Below, in pieces: positions 21,330-31,109 of a stretch of DNA of 64,000 nt. Each line of letters starts with the position of its first letter. The stretch's first letter is position 1. The notes beneath the pieces were generated by a model, which ran no database searches, had not been told where the DNA came from, and was given only the letters and a program-made list of their open reading frames with translations. Made by a program: the position numbers and the translations under genes. This DNA comes from Timema cristinae (Eukaryota > Arthropoda > Insecta > Phasmatodea > Timematidae), in NCBI GenBank assembly GCA_039000515.1, contig JBCFYV010000001.1:30587048-30651047 (forward strand), read 5' to 3'.

Positions 21330-22020
21330 ACTAATAACACCCCAAATATGAAGACTAACTAACCTCCACCTACTATAAAACTTACGAACAATTAATCTTA
21401 ATATTGGAATGTCCCAATTATCTGTATGTTGATGGTGAATAATAATTAATGTTGATAGTGTTATGTTTCAATTAAAATATTCTTTTAACATTCAGTGTAA
21501 GCGTACTATCCCCACTCTTGGCCAACATTATGATATAGGCCTAATTAAAGTTATATTATGTGAAAAACACACAAAAAGTTTTGATATTTGTATATAGGGT
21601 TAATGAGATGGCAAGTTTAAATCAGGTAGCACAAAACACCTGATAAACTACAAAACCTAGTATACATAACCTCGTAACACAAACCAAAGGAAAAGTAAAA
21701 TGTTTGAGCAACTTAGCGTCACTCTACTAGGAAAATATTTGCTTTCGCAAAGTGGTCGGCCATAATAACTTTGACGCAAAGTCAAGCTTGTCTCTGCTAA
21801 CGGTTGCAAATTCGTTTAGCGCCGTGGTCATAATATCCCTGCTGATGTCCTCCACATCCATCTGGAGCCTGTTAGTGCTGCCCACACAGTCTGGGAGGGG
21901 AAAAAAAATGTCCTAGAGAGGTCCCTAAATTACTGTAGTCTCCCGTTGCTTTCCGTACTGGATTTCTATGATCAAGCTAAATGAGCCTATTAATTTTCCC
22001 GGAAAGTTATTTTCACATAG
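21330..22020. other. Unassigned AT-rich DNA
   Basis: GGTCGGCCATAATAACTTTG followed by ACGCAAAG near 21755-21781 faintly echoes the flank of the 19.7 kb foldback element. Nothing else is recognisable. Confidence 0.3.
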
Positions 22021-22026
22021 TTGGTT

Positions 22027-22325
22027 TCAGTGACCTTGGGGTGGAGTGCTTGCCACAGGAGCTGATATGCATGGGTTAAAACCTAGCTGAGGCCAAAAGA
22101 TTTTTCTTGAGTGATAAAAATCCGTAGCAAAAATTCCGTCGGAAGTAAAATAAAGCAATCTGTCTCATGTCGATTAGGGTATGTAAAAGAATCCTGGAAA
22201 GTATGTTAACATACCTTTCTCGGCAAATTTGGTAGGCCCTTTCACTCTCGTTCATAAAAAAAAAATCTCGTTTGCTGATAGAATCAGCTCGGAAAGTTCT
22301 CGTCAAGTTCCTCAAATAAATAACA
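22027..22325 (+). mobile_element. SINE family F copy, full length
   Basis: The head GTGACCTTGGGGTGGAGTGC leads to a B-box-like GGTTAAAACCTAGCTGAGG, then GTGATAAAAATCCGTAGC. Next come an imperfect palindrome (TGGAAAGTATGTTAACATAC) and GGTAGGCCCTTTCACTCTCG, ending CAAGTTCCTCAAATAAATAA. The 3 kb copy shares the body and end. The tRNA parent of the head is not clear. Confidence 0.7.
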
Positions 22326-22520
22326 TATACTTTCACATATATTTCAGGGTTCCTTTACATGCCACGATCGATAAGGGAATGACAGATTTATTTTCCCTCC
22401 GAAGGAAGTTGAGCTACGAATTTTTTTTCGCTCATTAAAAATACGTCAACCTCAGTTGGGATTGAGCTCATGAATATCTGGTGTTGAGATGAACACTTTA
22501 CCCCAAGATCACCGAGGCAC
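22326..22520 (-). mobile_element. SINE family F copy, inverted and tail-truncated
   Basis: In reverse: GCCTCGGTGATCTTGGGGTA, then GAGCTCAATCCCAACTGAGG, then the body with a decayed AAAATTCGTAGC. It lies tail-to-tail against the preceding F copy, so the two form a large imperfect inverted repeat from about 22027 to 22520. Confidence 0.68.
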
Positions 22521-22621
22521 ACGGTTATATTAAAACGACTGTCTTTTTTCTTTTAGAGAGACAACCACTATAGTGAAATCATTAGCCAGACAACGTTTTT
22601 GAAATGTATATGGCACTTACC

Positions 22622-23095
22622 TGCTTCGATGGCCACACGGACTATGGCAGGGGTTTCCGACTGAAAAGTGACCAAGGGTAACAAGTGAATCCACGAGTTT
22701 ATTGGTGAGATCCATTATAATTGGATAATTTTTTTTTTTTGTTAAGTCATGCAAAAACGATAAAAGTTATTTAATTTGTGAACTAAATAAGAATGGGAAA
22801 TTTAAACATGTTTGGTTACATATCGTACTAACGAATTTCCCGACTAGAATATATTATCTTTGTTACGTCAATATAATACATCAGGTGTAATGAAGATATT
22901 AAACAGGAACATCATTTGGCGCTTTCGTGTATTTCTCCCAAGCAGGTAAAAACTTTACGTTTCCCGTAGAGAAGCATCAATTTTATCCTAATAGATTACT
23001 TTTCCAAGAAACTTCTTGGGCCATTAAAAGAAAGGCACCACTGGCCACCAGTTGGGAACCCTGGTCTACGCCATTAATCTCATGTTAGACTGAAT
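22622..23095 (+). mobile_element. SINE family A head fragment interrupted by an hAT-like element
   Basis: The left piece GCTTCGATGGCCACACGGAC (22623-22647) joins the right piece GTCTACGCCATTAATCTCAT (from 23064) across the inserted element to give a normal A2 head up to TTAGACTGAAT. The SINE then breaks off at 23095, where a segment shared with 27073 begins. Confidence 0.7.
22640..23071 (+). mobile_element. hAT-like nonautonomous element (416 bp)
   Basis: The element is 22648-23063. Its left end is CAGGGGTTTCCGACTG and its right end read inverted is CAGGGTTCCCAACTGGTGG, both typical hAT termini. The 8-bp flanks GACTATGG and GTCTACGC match at 5 of 8 positions, consistent with a decayed 8-bp hAT target duplication. 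No transposase frame is present. Confidence 0.72.
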
Positions 23096-23166
23096 CGGAG
23101 CACTGTCCTGCGCTTCTTGATAAACAAACCAGAGTCGGAACATTATTGTTCGGGGACAGATGTCGT
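23095..23166 (+). repeat. 72-bp segment duplicated upstream of two TTAA elements
   Basis: TCGGAGCACTGTCCTGCGC and the following bases up to GGACAGATGTCG are nearly identical to 27073-27143. Both copies abut the same TTAA element, whereas the other two copies of that element (10 and 47 kb) have different flanks. This suggests the composite, not just the element, was copied. Confidence 0.8.
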
Positions 23167-23474
23167 TTAAGGCCCTCGGCCCTGTCAATGTGAGAGTCTA
23201 AAACCTATTTTGTGGGATGGTGGGTGGGAGGGTGAAAGGCATAGTGTGGCTTCACAACCGACCAAAGTATCCTTCCGCGCCAACAAGAACAGATGAATCA
23301 CGAAAACCTTAAATGGCGCAAGCTACCGGACAGGTCTTGCGGAAAAATCATACGTTTGGAAAAATCAGTTTTCTCGAGCACGAATGAAATGTTTATATTA
23401 ATATTTTCAACACCCCTTTTAAGATAATATATCGATGTTTATTAATTGTTATATCTCCTTTTTTTATTTATCTG
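23167..23474 (+). mobile_element. TTAA piggyBac-like element, copy 2, 3'-truncated
   Basis: TTAA at 23167-23170, then GGCCCTCGGCCCTGTCAATG. It closely matches the 27 kb copy (including TACCGGACAGGTCTTGCGG) and ends at TTATCTGG, where family A SINE sequence takes over. The right terminus is missing. Confidence 0.78.
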
Positions 23475-23605
23475 GAGATTTGGGTTCGAATTCCGGTGTG
23501 TTTTACTGAGTGTGGCTTTTCCAAAATGGTTTCCCACTCCTCGCAATTGTGTAAACTTTTCATCTAAAATTCTACCTTCTTTATCCACATTCACTATGTG
23601 TAGGT
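23471..23605 (+). mobile_element. SINE family A copy, head- and tail-truncated
   Basis: Begins in the B-box region (TTGGGTTCGAATTCCGG). It retains GTGTGGCTTTTCCAAAATGG and a shortened body, then ends near TTATCCACATTCAC. It is joined directly to the broken TTAA element. Confidence 0.7.
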
Positions 23606-23630
23606 TTCTTGTTGTTGTTGTTGTTATTTT

Positions 23631-23881
23631 TTAGCACCACGTCTGACTATACGTTCAGGTTTTACGCTTGCCTACTAATTATGCTAATGATTTTAGGGAT
23701 TAGGGAGGATTTGTTTAGAGTTAATGTACCCCACATTTGTGTGGAGGAAGAGAGTGGTTAAGCATATTGGAAAACCAACCTCTGTACACCCGACCGAGAT
23801 TTGAACCTCGATCTCCCAGTCATCGGCAGTCTAGCATACTGCGAGATTAGCGCGTTAGACCATGCAGCAACAGAAGTGGGT
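23631..23881 (-). mobile_element. SINE family A copy (A2)
   Basis: In reverse: a diverged head (GCATGGTCTAACGCGCTAAT), the B-box GAGGTTCAAATCTCGGTCGG and the tail AAACCTGAACGTATAGTCAG. A (GTT)n run separates it from the previous A fragment. Confidence 0.82.
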
Positions 23882-24099
23882 TAATTTGTACAATTAATGT
23901 ATGTGTATTATCCGAACAGGTGCATATGCTGTGAAAAAAAAACACTATGTTATGTTAATATTATGTGGACAATAAATTAATAAAGTGTATCAAATTTTGA
24001 ACGCTAACGTATGTGTTTTCACTCTACTTCGCAATTGTGTTGGGTTTTTTTTATCTGTGTGGTCATATTTGTCCGTGTACAAGCAACCACTACAAGTGG

Positions 24100-24175
24100 A
24101 CCCTAGGTCTGGGAGAGGTAGTGTGGAAGAGGGAGGGGGAAGTGAGCAGGAAGGGGGAGGTTATTGGCGGAATGA
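24100..24175 (+). repeat. Purine-rich G-run tract
   Basis: Clustered G runs (GGGAGAGG, GAGGGAGGGGGAAG, GAAGGGGGAGG) on the plus strand could support a G-quadruplex. No associated gene is visible. Confidence 0.5.
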
Positions 24176-24343
24176 AAACAGAGTGAGGGGTGAATCAATA
24201 TGAGATACGGGGCAGAGTTTAACGACCACACACATCAACCCTGGCTGACCCTCAACTTTTTAGTTAGAATATTAGATTTTATTTTATAATGCACGAGATC
24301 CGCCACTTAACGAATCTAAGGTAGTATTCCTAAAAGTAGAAGT

Positions 24344-24609
24344 CTATTAAAATTATTATTATTATTATTATTAGCACCGCGTCTTACTACCCGTTCGGGT
24401 TATACGCACTTACGCTAATGTGTAATGGTAGGGTGATTGTGAGATGAAATGGAGGACCTATAGTTTAACTTGGAATCCGAACCACGGTGGAGGCCTGTCA
24501 TTCCCCACATTACAAGAGGTCTTGTCAGAGGTGAAGGAAGGGTTTGGTAATCAGATAAATTTGTGCCGGGACCGAGGATTTAATCCCGGACCCTATCGCT
24601 ATTAAAATT
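24344..24609 (-). mobile_element. SINE family B copy, 5'-truncated, 11-bp TSD
   Basis: The SINE is 24355-24598. It starts (ATT)n on the plus strand, keeps the shared tail and body, but stops at the B-box region (GGGTCCGGGATTAAATCC in reverse), so the 5' head is absent. It is flanked by CTATTAAAATT at 24344-24354 and 24599-24609. The truncation point coincides with the TSD, as in target-primed reverse transcription that stops early. Confidence 0.9.
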
Positions 24610-24734
24610 TAAAATTAAAATTAATAAAGTATGTTTCTAAAAAGGAACTAATTTATTAGAATATAGTATTTGGGTGGTTTGAAAAGAAACGATGGGAAAA
24701 CCGTTTCTATGATCAAATGATCTAATTTCTAAAG

Positions 24735-24922
24735 GCGCCAATCACTCTCACAATAGACTGGATTTCCGTTGACGGGAAGATCGGGGTTCGAATACTGGTC
24801 GGATGTACTGAGGGTGTTTTTTCCTAATTAGATGTTTGATATGCCTCTATGCAAGTTCAGGTGCACTTCCTTCAAATTCAACCTATGCGTATTGCTCGAA
24901 AAGGTAGTGAGATTGAGTGACA
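24735..24922 (+). mobile_element. SINE family A copy, diverged
   Basis: CACTCTCACAATAGACTGG, the B-box GGGGTTCGAATACTGGTCGG, then GTGCACTTCCTTCAAATTC. Tail remnants only (GAAAAGGTAGTGAGATTG). Confidence 0.65.
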
Positions 24923-25030
24923 AAAAAATAAAAATAGTAATGTTGTATGAGAGCTAGACTATTGTTAGTGTACTTTTAGATTTAAGAGTAGATAGTTCTA
25001 GTGGTAAAATTTGATTTTCTAAAAGAGATA

Positions 25031-25170
25031 AAAATGGTTTTACATTTTCCCTCCAAGTAAATGTCGGTACGCTTAGTCTAAATTCAACACTTCTCATCCG
25101 TAACATCTTAGTTTAATTAGTACATAGTTGTATAAGTGGATCAAATCGTAGGAAGGACGTGGTGTCTAAA
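25031..25170 (+). mobile_element. SINE family A copy, body and tail only
   Basis: AAAATGGTTTTACATTTTCC, CTCCAAGTAAATGTCGGTAC, AATTAGTACATAGTTGTAT and GGAAGGACGTGGTGTCTAAA follow the family A order. The tRNA head is missing. Confidence 0.65.
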
Positions 25171-25288
25171 ATAAAGGTGAATAGACCCATTTACTAAAAT
25201 AATTGTCACAATGCAATCTCATATACTTTTTCAACAAGCATATTATACTTTGTAAAATAATAAAAAATCAATTGTGTATATATAAAAC

Positions 25289-25289
<1 letters not shown>

Positions 25290-25346
<57 letters not shown>

Positions 25347-25389
25347 GATAAATGTACATATATATATATATATAGTTGATAAATGTACA

Positions 25390-25437
<48 letters not shown>

Positions 25438-25455
25438 TTGATAAATGTACAGTCT
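25290..25455. repeat. (TA)n array with three AGTTGATAAATGTAC spacers
   Basis: Long TA runs alternate with the 15-mer AGTTGATAAATGTAC, which occurs at about 25344, 25374 and 25436. The arrangement parallels the (TA)n/ACTGTATTGAT array at 62297-63080. I/Y-rich frames on both strands here are artefacts. Confidence 0.9.
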
Positions 25456-25459
25456 GATT

Positions 25460-25949
25460 TAGATAATAAGGAATATTTTTTTATAGTTTTAAAATTTACT
25501 AAAATAATGTTCATACACGTATATATAAAGTCGTCTGATCTGAACCAGGCACTTTTTTATAGATATTATCAATACTTATGAAGTATCACTATTAATAAAA
25601 TAAAATCTTATCAATGTTGACTAAAAAAATAGTATATTTAAAAAAAATTCTTTCTTACCAGAATTTTATTTCTTCGTGTTATTTGATAAATAATATAACA
25701 CTATTCCCAAAAATAATTACATATCATTGTTGCCAAAGATATTTAAATTGATTTGAACGATTTAAAAAAAGCAAAAGAGCATGTCTTTAGATCTTTTTGT
25801 GAAAACGTGAACTAATCCGCAATCCTTTGATGCCCAATAGATATAATTAAAACATTAAAAAGTAAATGTCCCTTATTGGTAATACGATTTTCGAGAGGAT
25901 GGATCAAATATTCCGGAAAGCAGCAATATGAATTGATATCCATGCCAAC
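25460..25949. other. AT-rich stretch, nothing recognised
   Basis: No shared repeat or coding frame is visible between the two TA microsatellites. Confidence 0.4.
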
Positions 25950-25972
25950 ATATATATATATATATATATATA
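25950..25972. repeat. (TA)n microsatellite
   Basis: A pure TA run of about 22 bases. Confidence 0.9.
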
Positions 25973-25999
25973 AAGTTGTTGCCTGACCAATGGTAAAAT

Positions 26000-26900
26000 A
26001 ATAATACCATTTTCAATAAATCAATAATTAAAAGAGCATTTTAATTTTAAAATCAATTCCCTGCATTTTCCAGAAAGTTTTGCGTATACAGTTTATTCGT
26101 AAACTTTAAATAGCGTTCGAAGATAAAATTGTCAAAACCATAGCAACTTTTTTAAATAAATAAACTATTTCTCGAAAATTGGTTCATCAGTAAATATATT
26201 TTCCTCAGAAAAAATATAATATTTTATCATTCATATGAAATAACTTTCATAATTAAATTTTAGCAAAAATGATAGATTTATTATTATATATAATTTTCAA
26301 ATTTTTAAACATCAGTTGTAAGTAAAACACTCCCTAGAAATACATTTGGTAAAAAACTGCTAAAGAAATTTTTGAATAATATAAAATTTTCAAAAATCTC
26401 TCATTGTTCAAAATCATGATTTGGTCTCTAGCAATGGGCAATAAATCTTAAGACATTGACTTATTATTTTTCATTGTTTTGTATAGGCTGGCAATAAGTT
26501 ATTTAACATTAATATTATTATCTCAATGTAAAATGTTTTAACTTTATTAATCAAATTTTATTCCAACAAACAAGCTAACAAATTTAACAATGATATTTCT
26601 TTACTCAAACACTTCTAAAATCTTTAAAAAAAATACCCACACTGCAATATAATTTATGCTTGTCACTGTTAATCATAACTGATAAATGATATTCTATAAC
26701 ATTTAAATGAGCACTTATTACGGAGTAAAAATACATGCAATGTAATAAGTTAACATATTTTTTGAAATTTATTCTTTCTTATTATTGATAATTATAATTC
26801 TCCTTATTAAAATAAAATGTTCTTTAACAGTTAAAAAATACGAGTTAACACCAGTTTAGTTTCATTCAGCAACAAAAAAACAGTTGCAATATATTTGAAA
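26000..26900 (-). repeat. AT-rich dispersed repeat, reverse copy, diverged
   Basis: ATTTTCAAATTTTTAAACATC, then GTAAAACACTCCCTAG, and TTTTCAAAAATCTCTC, read as the inverse of the unit words at 7540-8285. The match is patchy and the ends are unclear. Confidence 0.4.
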
Positions 26901-27072
26901 TAATCGCTTATAAAATGTTTCGAGTCTTTAAGCCCTGAGTGGACATGACTGTACAAAATAAAGTGGGTGGGCGCTGATTTTCATTTAATAATTACGTTCC
27001 TCGCAAAGGTTTGCCTGGGCCCATTTCCAACTTTAATAATTTAAAACTGAACTTGATTGAATCGCTCCCATA

Positions 27073-27143
27073 TCGGAGCACTGTCCTGCGCTCTTGATAA
27101 ACAAACCAGAGTCGGAACATTATTGTTCGGGGACAGATGTCGT
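27073..27143 (+). repeat. 71-bp segment matching 23095-23166
   Basis: TCGGAGCACTGTCCTGCGCTC through GGACAGATGTCG, immediately 5' of the TTAA element. It differs from the 23 kb copy by a one-base indel in the CTTCTTGAT region. The 78- and 71-codon frames on the two strands here are not genes. Confidence 0.8.
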
Positions 27144-27673
27144 TTAAGGCCCTCGGCCCTGTCAAGTGAGAGTCTAAAACTTATTTTGTGGGATGGTGGG
27201 TGGGAGGGTGAAAGGCGTAGTGTGGCTTCACAACAGACCAAAGTATCTTTCCGCGCCAAAAAGAACAGATGAATCACGAAAACCTTAAATGGCGCAAGCT
27301 ACCGGACAGGTCTTGCGGAAAAATCATACGTTTGGAAAAATCAGTTTTCTCGAGCACGAATGAAATTTTTATGTTAATATTTTCAACACCTCTTTTAAGA
27401 TAATGTATCGATGTTTATTAATTGTTATATTTCCTTTTTTTTATGTATCTGGCAGTTTTATATTAAAAAATGTAAATTGTATCGATATTTGATAAATATT
27501 ACAGTTGTAGAAGAGGTGCGTGTATAAAAAGAATAACTTAATCAACATGCTTCTATTCTTGAACAAATTGTTTCCGAAAAGAAAATTGCAAAACAATAAG
27601 AATTCTTTCAGATAACCGTTTGTTTCCATGGATCTGCTTTTCTACGCCAAATGAAAAGGGCCAATCGCCTTAG
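27144..27673 (+). mobile_element. TTAA piggyBac-like element, copy 3
   Basis: TTAA at 27144-27147; element 27148-27669 (522 bp). The right end GGGCCAATCGCC is followed by TTAG instead of TTAA, one substitution from the expected duplication. The terminal repeats are GGCCCTCGGCCC and, inverted, GGCGATTGGCCC. No transposase. Confidence 0.82.
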
Positions 27674-27759
27674 GAGGGCTTTTTTTTACTTCCTCTCACC
27701 CCCACTATCTCAACAAAACAAGTTATCACGTTCATTGAGTGGGTGGCTAGATGTGTTTT

Positions 27760-28145
27760 ATGTTGTTTTTTCTAGCACCGCGTCCTAGAGTCTTTCATAA
27801 ACCACGTAATCGGCCTTGTAGTCCTGTGATCATCGCACATGGCTACTAAACTATATATCCCGGGATAGATTCCCAGCTGATACCATGGGTATTTTTTCAT
27901 AAAGGTAACCATCCCAACGGTTACCAAGAATAGGCTTAGGCTAGGTTTGAATGTTTACATTGGTTCCACACCCTCATACTCACTATCGCGATCATCTCAT
28001 CTTATGGAGACATGGAAAAACCCTTCACGGAAATGACGTACGATTAGTAAATTCGGGCGTTCCCTGGGAAAAAGTACTGCACATAATCATCGGTCAATCT
28101 TTCCACAAACTGGGCTACGAGTAATGTAACAGAGACACGCATAAA
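27760..28145. mobile_element. Possible tRNA-related family E element
   Basis: GTAGTCCTGTGATCATCGCA and GGGATAGATTCCCAGCTG resemble a tRNA-type promoter. The 3' part (CGGTCAATCTTTCCACAAAC, then TGGGCTACGAGTAATGTAAC) matches 53395-53435, so a two-copy family is likely. The start is preceded by TAGCACCGCGTCCTAG, an isolated piece of the A/B tail. Confidence 0.4.
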
Positions 28146-28149
28146 TTAA

Positions 28150-28426
28150 TAAGCAACGTAACATATTTTTTTTTTTTATTTTTTTTTTACTTGCCCCATC
28201 CTCTCCATACAACACCAAATAGTCAGTTAGCCTTCCCTCTTTCCCCGTCCAACCTGTGTTAGGTTACGTAACTTTTCACATAAAAAATTAATGTGATTAT
28301 TTCATATGGAATCTTTTGTGACGCTAAAAGGGGTACTCTAGTTTAACACAACTCAGGATCGGAAGATATCCGTGATATGTTTATCAACGGTCAAAATGTA
28401 TAGAATTATATTATTTTCTCAGCACT
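28150..28426. other. T-rich and unassigned
   Basis: Poly-T runs at 28167-28188, then a CT-rich stretch. No gene or shared repeat was recognised. Confidence 0.35.
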
Positions 28427-28803
28427 ATAATGGTGAGACTGTAGGTAGCACGAGTTAAAGGCAGTATTTTTGGAGTTCTTATATCTAAAATTATTGCTCC
28501 TGTAGGAACATAGATTTTAATTTTCTTCACATGGTGACATCAACACTTCAACAGTTTTTTTAATATCTGTCAAGGATTTCCTGGAACTTCATGACAACTT
28601 TTTCTCTTCATTTAAAAAATGTATAATCTTAGGCTGGTATGCTCTTGACAGATATTTAAAGACTGTTGAGGTCACCATGTGAAAAAAAAATTAAACTATG
28701 TGTTTATTGGAGCAATATTTGATTTATTCTGTCCAAAAAATGTTTTGCTATAAAAATTACAAAACACTGCACTTAAAGTGGGAGTGTATGGGACATGAGT
28801 TAA
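28427..28803. mobile_element. TTAA foldback MITE, copy 1, with flipped right end
   Basis: The inverted arms 28493-28575 and 28641-28718 pair (TTCACATGGTGACATCAAC against its complement). The left end TGGTGAGACTGTAGGTAGCA matches the family terminus at 33123 and 55800. The right-terminal 31 bases (28773-28803) lie in the opposite orientation to that expected and are bounded by TTAA on both sides. No transposase. Confidence 0.75.
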
Positions 28804-28804
28804 G

Positions 28805-29490
28805 TATAAGATCAGTGTTACGTTACACTGTGATGTACCTACCCTCCCCCAATGTAACACCATCTAGACATTAGAGGGAATTGTTTGAGGGTAAGTATTT
28901 CTACTGTTAGCTGATCTTTTAATTATAACTCTTCGTTATTAGGATGTCTACGTTCTTTTGCCCAGACTATCTCTTATGAAGTTAGTTTGGCTATAATTAT
29001 ATTACATTTTATTTTCATGCATGGTAGATTTAATTTATTGGATTTGTATAGCTATCAATATTATGTATGGTATATTTTAATTATAATTCCTATTGGCTTG
29101 GTTTGGCAGAAACTAATAGTACCCATTACATCATTAGAGGGAAAAGGGAATAAGGGCATAGCCAATGTCCAATTCCGTCACCATCATCAGCCAATATAGA
29201 CGAGTTCCTTCATGGAAAATACTGGACTATTTAAATGTATATGAAAATAAAAAATGATAAGATAATGTTGAAGTAAACAATACGTTTATTTTCAGAATTC
29301 ATCACCTATTAGGTAATAACATAAAACAGGTCCATGTCTAGTCGTCTATACATTAAAATTTATTTTGCAGCATGAATGCGGCTGAATTCCGTTTCAATGG
29401 TATATTTTAATTTATTTTGCCTTAAATGACAAATATATGAATTCATGCAATTTTTATTTTTATTATCACACCACAAAACATTACTTTGGA
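28805..29490. other. AT-rich stretch, no gene recognised
   Basis: A 70-codon plus-strand frame at 28987-29199 is hydrophobic and aromatic-rich in the first half, but shows no domain and no start or splice context. It is not supported as a gene. Confidence 0.35.
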
Positions 29491-29495
29491 TTTTT

Positions 29496-30035
29496 TTTTA
29501 GCACCCAGCACTACCCGTTCGGGTTATACGCTTAAGTATTAAGTACACTAATGGGTTAGAAATTGGGAAGGTTCAATATAGAGGAAGCGAACCCGAATTT
29601 GAGTGGAAGGAGAGTGGAAAATAATTTATTATTATTATTATTATTAGCACCGCGTCTTACTACCCGTTCGGGTTATACGCACTTACGCTAATGTGTAATG
29701 GTAGGGTGATTGTGAGTTGAAATGGAGGACCTACAGTTTAACGTGGAATCCGAACCACGGTGGAGACCTGGCATTCCCCACATTCACAAGATGTCTTGTC
29801 AGAGGTGAAGGAATGGTTTGGAAATCAGATAAATCTATGCCGGGACTGAGGATTGAACCCCGGCTGCCCGCACAGAAGTCTGACACCTTACCCCTAGACC
29901 ACCAGGTCACCAAAATAATTTAGAGAAAACCACCTCAGTTCACCCAACCAAGATTCGAACCTGGATCTCCCCGTCATCAGCAGGCTAGCTCAACCTGAAA
30001 CTAGCGCATTAGTTAACGACGCCACCTAGGCGTGT
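29496..30035 (-). mobile_element. SINE family A copy (A1) split by a family B SINE
   Basis: The tail part is 29496-29627 and the head part 29912-30035. In reverse: GGTGGCGTCGTTAACTAATG, the B-box CAGGTTCGAATCTTGGTTGG and the tail TATAACCCGAACGGGTAGTG. The two pieces join exactly when the B insertion and one copy of the 10-bp duplication are removed. Confidence 0.9.
29618..29921 (-). mobile_element. SINE family B copy nested in family A, 10-bp TSD
   Basis: The SINE is 29628-29911, full length, with (ATT)n on the plus strand and a head starting GGTGACCTGGTGGTCTAGGG in reverse. The target duplication AAAATAATTT lies at 29618-29627 and 29912-29921. This shows B was active after this A copy inserted. 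Confidence 0.93.
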
Positions 30036-30039
30036 TTTT

Positions 30040-30435
30040 AACCCAAAATATTTTTGCTAACCAGACCGGGAACCCTGAAACCTTTGAAGAAAAGACAGAC
30101 ACACTACTGACTGAGCTAAGGTGTTGAACATCTTTCGTGATAACTTAGTTATCTTGTTCAGTGGAACGACGATATCTTCTGTAGCGATTCACTTTCTCCT
30201 CCGTTCTATTTTCTCACGTGGTTGTGACATTCATTCAGATTAATAAAAATAATGCACTTCATAGATTTGCTATAAAACTTTGACTTACGACTGTTTTTCG
30301 GTATACTGCCAAGTGACGCTCCCATTTTTAGAAGAATTAGCTGCGCAATATTTAAAGGCGTATTTCTATTACATACATTACTAATTACCTCGTGCAACTA
30401 ACATTTGATAAAAACATTAATTTCACTATTTCTCA
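30040..30435. other. Unassigned
   Basis: GAACCCTGAAACCTTTGAAG near 30070 and the following ACTGACTGAGCTAAGG resemble a tRNA-like head on the minus strand (family D type). No clear body or second copy supports a call. Confidence 0.3.
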
Positions 30436-30440
30436 TGACA

Positions 30441-30731
30441 GGGTGACCTGGTTATCTAGGTGTAAGGTGTCAGACTTCTGTGTCTGTGGTCCGGGGTTCA
30501 ATCCTCGGTCCCGGCACAGATTTATCTTATTGCCAAACCCTTCCTTCACCTCTGACAAGATGTGTATTAATCACAACTTGTGGATGTGTGGAATGCCAGT
30601 CCTTCACCGTGGTTCGGATTCCACGTTAAACTGTGGGTCCTCCATTTGATCTCACAATTACTCCTACCATTACACATCAGCGTAAGTGCGTACAACCCGA
30701 ACGGGTAGTAAGACGCGGTGCTAATAATATT
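30441..30731 (+). mobile_element. SINE family B copy, full length
   Basis: The head GGTGACCTGGTTATCTAGGT, B-box GGGGTTCAATCCTCGGTCCC, middle GTGTATTAATCACAACTTGT and tail TACAACCCGAACGGGTAGTA then AGACGCGGTGCTAATAATA. The 85-codon frame that starts just upstream and runs through it is not a gene. Confidence 0.92.
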
Positions 30732-30880
30732 TTTCAAGACGTAAATGAGCCATGACATAACAAAGAGGTAAACAAATTTGGTGATGGAACTCATCTTTGC
30801 TTTCTGGCATGTCAAACTTCTCGCAACATTAAAGTCCCCCTCGCCTTTTTAAACATTGTTACGTGGTTTATGGATGACCC

Positions 30881-31107
30881 CTTACTTCCAGTTAGTACTA
30901 TACGCATATGTATTGTTTACGTCAATGTGTACGGTTTAATTTAGAGGAAATGTACCCACATCTGCGTGGAGCGAGAGTGAAAAATCATTAAAGAAAAAAC
31001 TCAGTACACCCGACTGGTATTCGAACCTCAAAATTCTTGACATCTCTGTCTATTCTATTGCGAGAGTGACACCTTAGAGTCTTAGACCATTAAACTCCTA
31101 AGCAGGT
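30881..31107 (-). mobile_element. SINE family A copy, diverged
   Basis: In reverse: a decayed head, the B-box GAGGTTCGAATACCAGTCGG and body CTCGCTCCACGCAGATGTGG. The tail is barely recognisable. Confidence 0.75.
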
Positions 31108-31109
31108 AT

